Shown here: positions 7,982 to 15,041 of the stretch, in pieces
Layout: the number at the start of each line of letters is the position of its first letter
Position numbering within the stretch: the stretch's first letter is position 1
Assembly: GCA_002825465.1 (NCBI GenBank)
Contig: PJER01000043.1
Location: forward strand, 1 to 18,721
Direction of reading: 5' to 3'
Length of the DNA stretch: 18,721 nucleotides
From: Candidatus Thorarchaeota archaeon MP8T_1
GTDB taxonomy: Archaea; Asgardarchaeota; Thorarchaeia; Thorarchaeales; Thorarchaeaceae
Notes under the pieces: model-generated
Database searches by the model: none
The model's input: only the letters and a program-made list of their open reading frames with translations
Told to the model about the DNA's origin: nothing
Program-made: the position numbers and the translations under genes

Positions 7982-8266
7982 TTGACAATAAATCTCTTTG
8001 TTGCGCGGGGCAGTTCAAAATTTGAGGTCCTAATAAGGGAACTATCTGACAATAAAACGGAGATTACATCGTTGCTAATAGAACGTTCAGAAACAAAATT
8101 AATGTCACTTCTCTTGGTATTTCTCACAGAGAATTTCAAAACTAGTACAAATCGATGCAACGTCTGTGATTCAACCAGTCCCCGTTTTGGAAAATCGTTC
8201 TTCATCAGTGGTAAATGGGTCTGCGTTGACTGTATTCTACAAAGAATTCAAACCAATGTATGTTAA
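7982..8266 (+). CDS. Small treble-clef/zinc-finger-like protein
   Basis: Short protein of 94 aa from a TTG at 7982, which directly follows an in-frame TAA, so the frame cannot extend further upstream. The C-terminal half carries C59-X2-C62 (RCNVCD) and C81-X2-C84 (VCVDC) separated by 18 residues, a four-Cys zinc site of treble-clef type. GKSFFISGKWVCVDC is the kind of segment found in zinc-binding domains. The N-terminal 50 residues are amphipathic and unassigned. An ATG at 8102 would give only 54 aa but keep the zinc site, so the start is uncertain. A frame on the opposite strand of the same stretch has no such pattern and is taken as a shadow. No function can be named. Confidence 0.5.
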   Translation: MTINLFVARGSSKFEVLIRELSDNKTEITSLLIERSETKLMSLLLVFLTENFKTSTNRCNVCDSTSPRFGKSFFISGKWVCVDCILQRIQTNVC

Positions 8267-8332
8267 GTCCCTTCTTCAAATCCCAACAGTGAAAAGTGAG
8301 TAATGTAATCAATAGAGTCCTAGGTGAATCTA

Positions 8333-9097
8333 TTGAAGACTAGAGTTCAACCACATCTAAGAGTTGGAGAAGGTGACGTAGAAGAAGTTGTTATCATTAC
8401 TGGAAATCCTGACCGTGTTCCAAAGATAGCCGCTAAGTTCAAAGATGCAGAAGAACGAGCCCGATATAGAGGTCTTGTGACGTACCATGCATATACTCCA
8501 AAAGGCAATCCAATAACAATCTCTGGCACAGGTATGGGTGTAGCATCAACTCACATCTGTATAGAAGAACTTGCGAAACTAGATGCAAAAGTGATTTTGA
8601 GACTGGGAAGCTGTGGCGGTATTGATCCAACTGTTGTGACTGGAGATGTAGTTGTTCCAACAGCTTGTGTAAGGGATGAACGAGCCAGTCTCAACTATGC
8701 TCCGATAGAATATCCTGCAGTGGCTTCTCCAAGATGGTTCAGTGCTCTTTATCATGAAATCAGTAAACTTCTTCCATCTGAAAGAGTCTATTCGGGTATT
8801 TGCCTAACTACTGATATTTACTACGCCAATCCCATCTATGATAAATTGGACCTTTGGACACGTGCAAAGGTGAAATGTGTTGAGATGGAGAGTTCTCTAG
8901 TATTTACATTCGCACAGACTCGTGGCTTAGAGGCCGCATCGATTCTATCCTGTGACGGTAATCTTCACGGCGCCCAAAAGGCTGAACAGAAGGATGAGAC
9001 CGAACAAACAGGTGAACAGAATCCTCTCATAATAGAAGCGATAGAGAAGACAATTCTAGCTGCAGCAAATGCCATAGATTTTATCTATGAAAAATAG
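8333..9097 (+). CDS. Nucleoside phosphorylase (NP-I family)
   Basis: Phosphorolytic cleavage of a nucleoside to free base and (deoxy)ribose 1-phosphate in nucleoside salvage. From the TTG used here, GNPDR at 24-28 and GTGMG at 66-70 are phosphate-binding loops, RLGSCGG is at 90-96, and VEMESS at 183-188 is the ribose-binding signature. An aspartate at about 208 (SCDGN) sits where hexameric purine nucleoside phosphorylases keep the catalytic acid, favouring purine over uridine, although VEMESS is also found in uridine phosphorylases. A GTG at 8324 is in frame, but it lies inside an AGGTGA that makes a good ribosome binding site 5 bases before the TTG at 8333. Length is 254 aa, normal for the family. 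The acetyltransferase gene follows after about 20 bases, probably in the same transcript. Confidence 0.82.
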   Translation: MKTRVQPHLRVGEGDVEEVVIITGNPDRVPKIAAKFKDAEERARYRGLVTYHAYTPKGNPITISGTGMGVASTHICIEELAKLDAKVILRLGSCGGIDPTVVTGDVVVPTACVRDERASLNYAPIEYPAVASPRWFSALYHEISKLLPSERVYSGICLTTDIYYANPIYDKLDLWTRAKVKCVEMESSLVFTFAQTRGLEAASILSCDGNLHGAQKAEQKDETEQTGEQNPLIIEAIEKTILAAANAIDFIYEK

Positions 9098-9119
9098 AGT
9101 TTCGGAATAGGTGCAAGGA

Positions 9120-9773
9120 ATGGTGTCAGAGGGTCCAAATACATCTCCCTCAACTAATGTACGATCATATCTTGTAATGAAGGCTAAATCTGAAGTAGCG
9201 CTAACCTTAGCTGAGGAATGGTGGAAGGGAAAAGAAGTTCCTGGCTATATCAAGATTCACCAATTTGAGATGGAAGATGTAGAAGAATTTGTTAACCTGT
9301 ATAATCGCTGTTTTCTTGCCTCTCCTGACCCATTTTGTCCTCTTACAATCGAACAAGCACAACAATTGAACCCTGAAGGTATTTTTGTTGCTAAGCTATG
9401 GGGGAAACTTGCAGGTTTTATCGCTTGTTTTGTCGAGAAACAGAGCGCGTCCATCTATGGTGAGATTACTGGCATTGGGGTTCTACCTAGTCGAAGGCGA
9501 AAAGGCGTTGCCACTGCTCTCATTAAGAGAGCATCCGAGTATTTCCTGAATTCTGGAGTTGAAGAGGTCTACTGTGAAGTCTATGAGGAGAATATACCAT
9601 CACAGCTTCTGATTCAAGCTTATGGTTTTGAACAAGTAGGACGTCGTGATATCCCCATGCAACCAACGGATACTGTTGACTCCAGCTCTTCACAGGATCT
9701 ACCTGGTGGGAAGATTATGCGGCGTCTTGGCCTGAGACCGCGAACAGGTTGTGAAACATGCAGGGATATCTAA
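9120..9773 (+). CDS. GNAT-family N-acetyltransferase (RimI-like)
   Basis: Acetyl-CoA-dependent acetyltransferase of 217 aa. The GNAT core begins with YIKIHQFEMEDVEEFVNLYN. Its acetyl-CoA binding segment reads IGVLPSRRRKGVATALIKRA, the classical V-x-x-x-x-R-R-x-G-x-A pattern. The end of the fold is AYGFEQVGRRD. In archaea such proteins often acetylate protein N-termini or ribosomal proteins, but the substrate is not shown by sequence. An N-terminal extension of about 35 residues and a C-terminal tail with CETC (within GCETCRDI) lie outside the fold. The ATG at 9120 with AGGTG 6 bases upstream is preferred over the GTG at 9111. The gene lies about 20 bases after the phosphorylase and 49 bases before the preferred start of the methyltransferase gene. 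Confidence 0.75.
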   Translation: MVSEGPNTSPSTNVRSYLVMKAKSEVALTLAEEWWKGKEVPGYIKIHQFEMEDVEEFVNLYNRCFLASPDPFCPLTIEQAQQLNPEGIFVAKLWGKLAGFIACFVEKQSASIYGEITGIGVLPSRRRKGVATALIKRASEYFLNSGVEEVYCEVYEENIPSQLLIQAYGFEQVGRRDIPMQPTDTVDSSSSQDLPGGKIMRRLGLRPRTGCETCRDI

Positions 9774-9822
9774 TCAATTACAGGGCAGCTTTTTAGTGGG
9801 GTATCACCATTTAGAAAGTGCT

Positions 9823-10923
9823 ATGTTCGAGTCTGAGACTGAGAATGTTCAAAATCCTCCCTCAAGGAAGCGACTCTCTCTTAGACAATTTCGGAAAGTA
9901 AGTAATCCTCGCTCGATTCATGGAATCTATCCATATCGCGGAAAGATGTCAGCTATTGATGCGTCATACGTGATTAAACAATTGCCTTCCAACTCTATTC
10001 TTCTAGATCCATTCTGTGGTACCGGAACAATACTATACGAAGCACAAGCTCATGGATTGAGTGCTATAGGCGTCGACAATAATCCCCTTGCTTGTACAAT
10101 TGCACGAGGGAAGACTGAGCCTCTCAACAAGGCAATCACTATATCACAAGTTGAGAAGATTATTGAAACTGCTCGTACTCATCAAGACTCTGAACCCATG
10201 CCCACTCAACCTGCAAAATACTTCCATGAGAAAACTGCAGACCAGATAATGCGTATTTTATCGTTATCTACTTCTTTTTCTTCCTATCAACTATCCTGTT
10301 TCTATGGTGCAATTTGCCTTACAGCTCGTGCATGTAATGACTGGTTATGGACATCGACATCAGTAGGTCGAATAAATACTCCTTTGAGGGAGGTCGATTT
10401 CTATTCCACCTTTCTTCGTAAAGTAAAGAAGCACATAGGATTTGTTCGAGGAGTTCCATCAGTAGCAGTACACAATCATGATGCTAGAACACTCTCCAAA
10501 ATTTTGAAGAAGAAATCTATCGATGTTGTGTATACAAGTCCTCCCTACTTTGATGCCTTGGATTATACTGGGTACTACTCGAAAATAGTCATGGAGATTC
10601 TGGATATTGATCGGGCTAAGATAAGGCAAGGTCTCATCCAGAGATATTCTACATACCGAAAAGATATGGTAAATGCGCTCCATGCAATTGATGAAGTATT
10701 GCATGACCATTCCCTTGTAATCTTTGTAGTGGGAGACAGAAAGGTTCACAAGAAACTCATCCGTGGTGCAGACTTTTTCAGTGAAATAGCGCCGTGGCGT
10801 GATCCGTATGTCATAGAAAGAGAATACACTAAGACTCCTAGCATGGTATGGGACAAGATCAATACAACAGAAAGAAAAGAACAGGTTATAGTATGGGACC
10901 TTGCAACTGGAGGACGCAAATGA
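9823..10923 (+). CDS. Amino-DNA methyltransferase (N4-cytosine or N6-adenine type), motif I before motif IV
   Basis: S-adenosylmethionine-dependent methyltransferase acting on an exocyclic amino group. Counting from the ATG at 9823, the AdoMet-binding motif I is DPFCGTGT at 62-69, and the catalytic motif IV is TSPPYF at 238-243. The order I then IV marks a different class from its neighbour. SPPY rather than DPPY is typical of N4-cytosine enzymes. Length is 366 aa. The frame also opens at a GTG at 9751, overlapping the acetyltransferase gene by 23 bases, and a GTG at 9796 is possible; the start is uncertain. The stop overlaps the start region of the next methyltransferase. No restriction endonuclease gene adjoins it. 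An RNA methyltransferase of the THUMP/Trm-G10 kind is an alternative, since those also show DPFCGTG, but the THUMP domain is missing. Confidence 0.72.
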   Translation: MFESETENVQNPPSRKRLSLRQFRKVSNPRSIHGIYPYRGKMSAIDASYVIKQLPSNSILLDPFCGTGTILYEAQAHGLSAIGVDNNPLACTIARGKTEPLNKAITISQVEKIIETARTHQDSEPMPTQPAKYFHEKTADQIMRILSLSTSFSSYQLSCFYGAICLTARACNDWLWTSTSVGRINTPLREVDFYSTFLRKVKKHIGFVRGVPSVAVHNHDARTLSKILKKKSIDVVYTSPPYFDALDYTGYYSKIVMEILDIDRAKIRQGLIQRYSTYRKDMVNALHAIDEVLHDHSLVIFVVGDRKVHKKLIRGADFFSEIAPWRDPYVIEREYTKTPSMVWDKINTTERKEQVIVWDLATGGRK

Positions 10924-10924
10924 T

Positions 10925-11746
10925 ATGACTCACCATCTTATTGTAAATGGTGATAGTCGACAGATGGATAGGGTGTCCGACGAATCAGTGCATCTTGTTG
11001 TTACATCTCCACCTTATTGGAATCTCAAAGATTACGATAATGATGATGCGATCGGTCAATCAGCTAGCACATATGGCGAGTATCTTACATCTATCTGTGA
11101 TGTTTTCAAAGAGTGTATCAAGAAGCTAGTACCAGATGGAAAACTCATCGTGAATATTATGCCAATTCTTCTTCCTGGTAAGAGTACAAAATTCAACCGA
11201 AGAGTGACTAAGACAGTTCTTACCGACCTAGAAGAGTACATGGGTTCACTCGGAAACATGTACTTTCATTCACTCTATATCTGGGACAAGCGGAAGGCTG
11301 TCCGATTCAGTTCATGGGGATCATATCCTCATCCACCTAATCTTCTCTCTACATATCCCTACGAATGGATTATTGTGTTCTCCAAATATGGAAAACGCAA
11401 GAGAGTGAACAAGAAGATAAAAGATGCATCAGCTATCACTCATGAGGAATTCACTAATTGGGTACAGAATTCAATATGGGACTTCCAACCTGCTTCTGCA
11501 AAGCAAGAAGGACATCCTGCCCCTTTTCCAGAGGAATTACCTCGGAGATGCATTCGTCTCTATTCCTTTGTTGGTGATACGGTTCTCGATCCCTTTGCTG
11601 GTAGCGGAACAACTCTCAAGGTTGCACGTGAACTTGGCCGTAATTCTATTGGTTATGAGATAAACAGTGACTACATCTCTCTAATCCGGTCTAAGATAGG
11701 TGTAAATGAGGAATCTGGAGACTCCTTTGAATTTGAGTTGGATTGA
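10925..11746 (+). CDS. Amino-DNA methyltransferase (probably N4-cytosine), motif IV before motif I
   Basis: AdoMet-dependent DNA methyltransferase of beta-type motif order: catalytic TSPPYW at residues 27-32 near the N-terminus and AdoMet-binding DPFAGSGTT at 222-230 near the C-terminus. TSPPYW is common in N4-cytosine enzymes such as those of the MthZI/PvuII type. The recognition region would lie between them, about residues 60-200. From the ATG at 10925 the protein is 273 aa. GGAGG ends 11 bases before this ATG, and the upstream gene stops at 10923, so the two genes are translationally coupled. A TTG at 10901 in the same frame would start inside the upstream gene and is less likely. The target sequence is not readable, and no restriction partner is nearby. 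Confidence 0.82.
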   Translation: MTHHLIVNGDSRQMDRVSDESVHLVVTSPPYWNLKDYDNDDAIGQSASTYGEYLTSICDVFKECIKKLVPDGKLIVNIMPILLPGKSTKFNRRVTKTVLTDLEEYMGSLGNMYFHSLYIWDKRKAVRFSSWGSYPHPPNLLSTYPYEWIIVFSKYGKRKRVNKKIKDASAITHEEFTNWVQNSIWDFQPASAKQEGHPAPFPEELPRRCIRLYSFVGDTVLDPFAGSGTTLKVARELGRNSIGYEINSDYISLIRSKIGVNEESGDSFEFELD

Positions 11747-11826
11747 GGTAAAGACTAATTAATGAAACAGAGATATTTGGTAGTTATCACGCAGAGGTTC
11801 ATTCTAGTGGGAGGAAATTAAAACAG

Positions 11827-13047
11827 ATGATTTACGATGTAGTGGTAGTTGGCGCTGGACCTTCTGGGTCTGTTGCAGCACATGATTTTGCCAAGATGGG
11901 GTTCAAGACATTACTACTTGAAAAATCATCAATTCCACGAGAGAAACCCTGTGGCGGGGCTGTGATGTATCATGGACTCAAATTCATAAATGGGGATGTT
12001 CCTCCAGAAATAATTGAAAGGAAAATCCATGGTATTCACTTTGGTTTTCATGATGGTTCTTCATCAGAATTTGTATCTGACAAATTAATTGGAATCACAG
12101 TTTTCAGAGAAAAATTCGATGCCCATCTTGCTAAGCGTGCTGTTAAGGCAGGAGCTGAATTGATAGATAGTTCTCGCGTGATTAATGCGTCAGTGTCTGA
12201 TGACTGTGCAACTGTAGAACTCCAGGATGGAAGATCATTCAAGTCGGAATTTCTCATAGGTGCAGATGGTGTAAATTCGATTGTGAGCAGGTCTCTTGGA
12301 TTACGACCCAGACGAAAGGAATTGACAAAATATGGTCTTGGGATGGAGGCTGATTTTCACGTTGGCAATGAAGGAGTACTAAAAGCAACACACGGAAATC
12401 CCTCGATAATTCAGATACTACCTGTTGAGAATCGAGTAAGTTATGGATGGGTCTTTCCGAAACGAGAACATCTTGCTATTGGAATTGCTGGCGGCAGTGG
12501 ACACATGCAAGATCTACGTACTAGCTTTGATGGATTTTACAAGGGCCTTGAAAAGAAATTTGGTATAGAATTGAAATTAATTCAGAGACGAACGGGATTT
12601 CTTGGAGGAGATGGATTAGGGAGTACAAATGTGGCTGACAGAACTATTTTGGTTGGTGATGCTGCAGGATTTGTCGATCCAATGATGGGTGAAGGAATAG
12701 CATATGCAATGCAATCCAGTACACTTGCAGTGGATGTAATTAATCAGGCAATAGTAGAAAATCATCATGATGCTAAAGCATTATGGAATTACCATTTCCT
12801 TTGTCAGAAAGCATTCTCTTCTCATTTTCAGGTAGCTGGTTGGGCTGGATCAAAGGGGATATCTTATGCCTCCACTCTTCTTCCACATATCAACGGCCAT
12901 AAAATAGCTTCAGATCTAATGGCAATGGTCGCTCGTGGGGAGATTGGATATGCAGACATTCCGTATATGGCTCTCCGAAAACTCCCTCGACAACTTCCTA
13001 CAATAATTAAACATGTAGTGCAGTCACATGTTCAAAGTCGGAACTGA
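11827..13047 (+). CDS. Geranylgeranyl reductase family FAD-dependent oxidoreductase
   Basis: FAD-dependent reductase expected to saturate geranylgeranyl double bonds, in archaea those of ether membrane lipids. Seen are the Rossmann FAD motif VVVGAGPSGSVAA at 6-18, the family motif PREKPCGGAV at 37-46, GADGVNS at 145-151, GWVFPK at 207-212 and the second FAD motif GDAAGFVDPMMGEGI at 277-291. The length of 406 aa fits the family. GGGAGG lies about 10 bases before the ATG. The gene is preceded by 80 non-coding bases and is probably transcribed from its own promoter. Relatives in the same family act on chlorophyll or quinone side chains, so the precise substrate is inferred from the archaeal context. 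The C-terminal part (about 320-406) is unremarkable. Confidence 0.85.
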   Translation: MIYDVVVVGAGPSGSVAAHDFAKMGFKTLLLEKSSIPREKPCGGAVMYHGLKFINGDVPPEIIERKIHGIHFGFHDGSSSEFVSDKLIGITVFREKFDAHLAKRAVKAGAELIDSSRVINASVSDDCATVELQDGRSFKSEFLIGADGVNSIVSRSLGLRPRRKELTKYGLGMEADFHVGNEGVLKATHGNPSIIQILPVENRVSYGWVFPKREHLAIGIAGGSGHMQDLRTSFDGFYKGLEKKFGIELKLIQRRTGFLGGDGLGSTNVADRTILVGDAAGFVDPMMGEGIAYAMQSSTLAVDVINQAIVENHHDAKALWNYHFLCQKAFSSHFQVAGWAGSKGISYASTLLPHINGHKIASDLMAMVARGEIGYADIPYMALRKLPRQLPTIIKHVVQSHVQSRN

Positions 13048-13073
13048 AAACTTTCATAGGGGACAAGTTTTCA
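13045..13073. terminator. Perfect 9-bp inverted repeat after the reductase gene
   Basis: TGAAAACTT at 13045-13053 pairs perfectly with AAGTTTTCA at 13065-13073 across an 11-base loop, and the stop codon of the reductase gene forms the first three bases of the stem. It could be a transcript end or an mRNA-stabilising hairpin, or, as DNA, an operator just ahead of the gene at 13086. No long T-run follows, so a terminator role is only a guess. Confidence 0.4.
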
Positions 13074-13085
13074 CTATACTTACCG

Positions 13086-14087
13086 ATGAAAGTTCATTAT
13101 CCTGTTGCACTAGGTATACTTGTGTTGCTGTTCATCTCTATACTTCCTGCCAATGGTCAAGTGACTCATACACCTATCTTTGATGGTGAAAGTGCCTATG
13201 CATATCTAACAGGACAATGTGATTTTGGCCCTCGTCCTCCCGGTTCTGAGAATCTATCCCTCTGTAGAACATATATTGTTGACACATTGGAATCGTTCAA
13301 TTGGACTGTTTCAATCCAGAACTTCATTTACAAGGAAACCGAATGTGCAAATATCATTGCTACTTGGGAAGGTACATCTGACTCTCCAATTATTCTTGGT
13401 GCACACTACGATACACGACCTAATGCAGATCAAGATGCGCCAAGCAATCGGTCTCTCCCGGTTCTCGGAGCTAATGATGGCGCTAGTGGAACTGCTGTAT
13501 TGATGGAGTTAGCCCGAGTCCTACCGACTTCCAACCGGTCCAAAGTTGAGTTGGTCTTTTTTGATGCAGAAGATTCAGGGGGTCTCAATGGATGGGACTG
13601 GATTCAAGGGTCCACCTATTATGTATCACAACTTTCTATGGCTAGAAAGAACTCAATTGAAGCGATGGTACTGGTTGATATGGTTGGAGATGCAGAGCTC
13701 TATCTACCTAGAGAAATAACGTCAACAGATTCATTACAAGATGCCATCTGGTCAATAGCTGCAAATCTTGGATATGGGAGTACTTTCGTGAATACAACTG
13801 GATCTTCAATTATTGATGACCATCGACCATTCTTAGATACAGGTATACCTGCGGTTGATATAATTCAAATCCCCTTTCCATCAACTTGGCATACTCTAGA
13901 GGATACGCCAGACAAATGCAGTGCTGATAGTCTTGAGAAAGTTGGTAGAGTATTAGAGGCCTTTATTGTAGATTATGATATTGAAAGTGGTAGGTTCTCT
14001 CTGGATATACCATATGTCCTCTATGGCACCCTAATAGTTCTCGTAATTATCATCGCCATCATATTATATCGAGTTAGAATGCGGTAA
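13086..14087 (+). CDS. Glutaminyl-peptide cyclotransferase-like M28 zinc enzyme, secreted and membrane-anchored
   Basis: Zinc enzyme of the M28 fold, most like animal-type glutaminyl cyclase, which converts N-terminal Gln of peptides to pyroglutamate. Residues 1-24 are a signal peptide ending ILPANG; residues 311-328 are a C-terminal membrane segment followed by RVRMR, so the catalytic part should face outward. Metal-site and active-site candidates are H107 and D109 (GAHYDTRP), D131 (GANDGASG), E162 and D163 (FFDAEDSGG), D198 and H269 (TWHTLED). DDHRPF at 244-249 and the segment WHT-LED resemble human glutaminyl cyclase closely. The second glutamate of the usual E-E pair is Asp163 here. Length is 333 aa. 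No ribosome binding site is obvious before the ATG. An M28 aminopeptidase is the alternative. Confidence 0.75.
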   Translation: MKVHYPVALGILVLLFISILPANGQVTHTPIFDGESAYAYLTGQCDFGPRPPGSENLSLCRTYIVDTLESFNWTVSIQNFIYKETECANIIATWEGTSDSPIILGAHYDTRPNADQDAPSNRSLPVLGANDGASGTAVLMELARVLPTSNRSKVELVFFDAEDSGGLNGWDWIQGSTYYVSQLSMARKNSIEAMVLVDMVGDAELYLPREITSTDSLQDAIWSIAANLGYGSTFVNTTGSSIIDDHRPFLDTGIPAVDIIQIPFPSTWHTLEDTPDKCSADSLEKVGRVLEAFIVDYDIESGRFSLDIPYVLYGTLIVLVIIIAIILYRVRMR

Positions 14088-14102
14088 TTTGATGTTACAA
14101 GG

Positions 14103-14109
14103 TTTTAAA
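14103..14109 (+). promoter_or_regulatory. Possible TATA box for the WD40 gene
   Basis: TTTTAAA lies about 50 bases before the proposed TTG start at 14160, inside the 72-base gap after the cyclase gene. Archaeal transcription usually starts about 25 bases after such a box, which would leave a short leader carrying GGTGA (14149-14153). The assignment rests on position and composition only. Confidence 0.35.
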
Positions 14110-14159
14110 CAGCATCTGCCCATATATTCTAGTAGATACTTTACCTATGGTGAAATAGA

Positions 14160-15041
14160 TTGGAGAAGACTTTCTTATTTAGACAAAATGGCAGCACATC
14201 TTCTCCACTTAATTGTCTATCCGTGGGTGCGAAAGGAAAATTTGTTGCGTGTGGCAGCTCAGATTCTTCAATATTCATTATCGATACACAGACAGGGAAG
14301 TTAAAACATACTATCGAAGGCCATCTTGGAGAGGTCACTGGTGTTTCCTTGATCAAAGATCGGTTTCACATTCTCTCGTGTAGTTGGGACTCTACAACCC
14401 GATTCTGGAAAATAAAAGAAAAAGGAGAACCTCGCACCCTCAAACACGCCAGTGAGGTGAAATCGTTAACAGTATCCTCGGAGATTGGGAAAGGTGTATC
14501 TGGTGCCCGTGATGGTGAAATTAAGATATTTTCATTGAGTTCAATGAAGAACCTCAGAAATATCCAAGCGCACATGTCTGATGTTTCTGGCCTATCTATT
14601 ATCCCTGAAAGTTCGAGACTTGTTACAACAGCTTGGGATGGTGAATGCAAGATTTGGAATCTGAGTTCTTACGAGATGGAATTACAACTCACTAATCAGA
14701 AAGAACGTATTCGATCTATGACCACAACCCCTGATGGAACCAAGGTTGTCCTTGGAATGCATAATGGAATTGTACTTGTTATTGATATTGAATCACCCTC
14801 AAGCATCAAGAAAATAGCAGCTCACAAAGATGTGGTATCATCCCTGTCAATTGATTCTACAGGTGAACGGCTTGTTTCAACTAGTTGGGATAGATCAATC
14901 CGTCTTTGGTCTTTGAATAATTACAAAGAAATATCTTCAGGCACCCTACTTGCAGGAATTACAGCTGCACAATGGGATCCAAAAGATGAGATGGTCTATA
15001 CGGCTGATTTCACAGGTGCAATCATTTCTTGGAGAATCTAG
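14160..15041 (+). CDS. WD40-repeat beta-propeller protein
   Basis: A 293-residue protein made almost wholly of WD40 repeats of about 40 residues, enough for one seven-bladed propeller. Clear repeat ends are SWDSTTRFWKI (75-85), RDGEIKIFSL (117-126), AWDGECKIWNL (158-168), SWDRSIRLWSL (242-252) and DFTGAIISWRI (283-293). GH-type starts are seen at EGHLGEV, QAHMSDV and AAHKDVV. There is no catalytic, signal or membrane part, so it is probably a cytosolic scaffold for protein assembly. The start is a TTG at 14160 with GGTGA 6 bases upstream. The stop overlaps that of the convergent gene inside a CTAG. WD40 proteins are rare in most archaea and more frequent in Asgard archaea, so the gene supports but does not prove that placement. 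Its partners are unknown. Confidence 0.85.
   Translation: MEKTFLFRQNGSTSSPLNCLSVGAKGKFVACGSSDSSIFIIDTQTGKLKHTIEGHLGEVTGVSLIKDRFHILSCSWDSTTRFWKIKEKGEPRTLKHASEVKSLTVSSEIGKGVSGARDGEIKIFSLSSMKNLRNIQAHMSDVSGLSIIPESSRLVTTAWDGECKIWNLSSYEMELQLTNQKERIRSMTTTPDGTKVVLGMHNGIVLVIDIESPSSIKKIAAHKDVVSSLSIDSTGERLVSTSWDRSIRLWSLNNYKEISSGTLLAGITAAQWDPKDEMVYTADFTGAIISWRI

Noticed and set aside
7963..8205. Minus-strand open frame of 80 codons opposite the small zinc protein
   Set aside because: It lacks any motif, whereas the plus-strand frame carries an ordered four-Cys zinc site.
9823..11746. A full restriction-modification system
   Set aside because: All neighbouring genes can be assigned to other families, and no endonuclease-like gene adjoins the methyltransferases.
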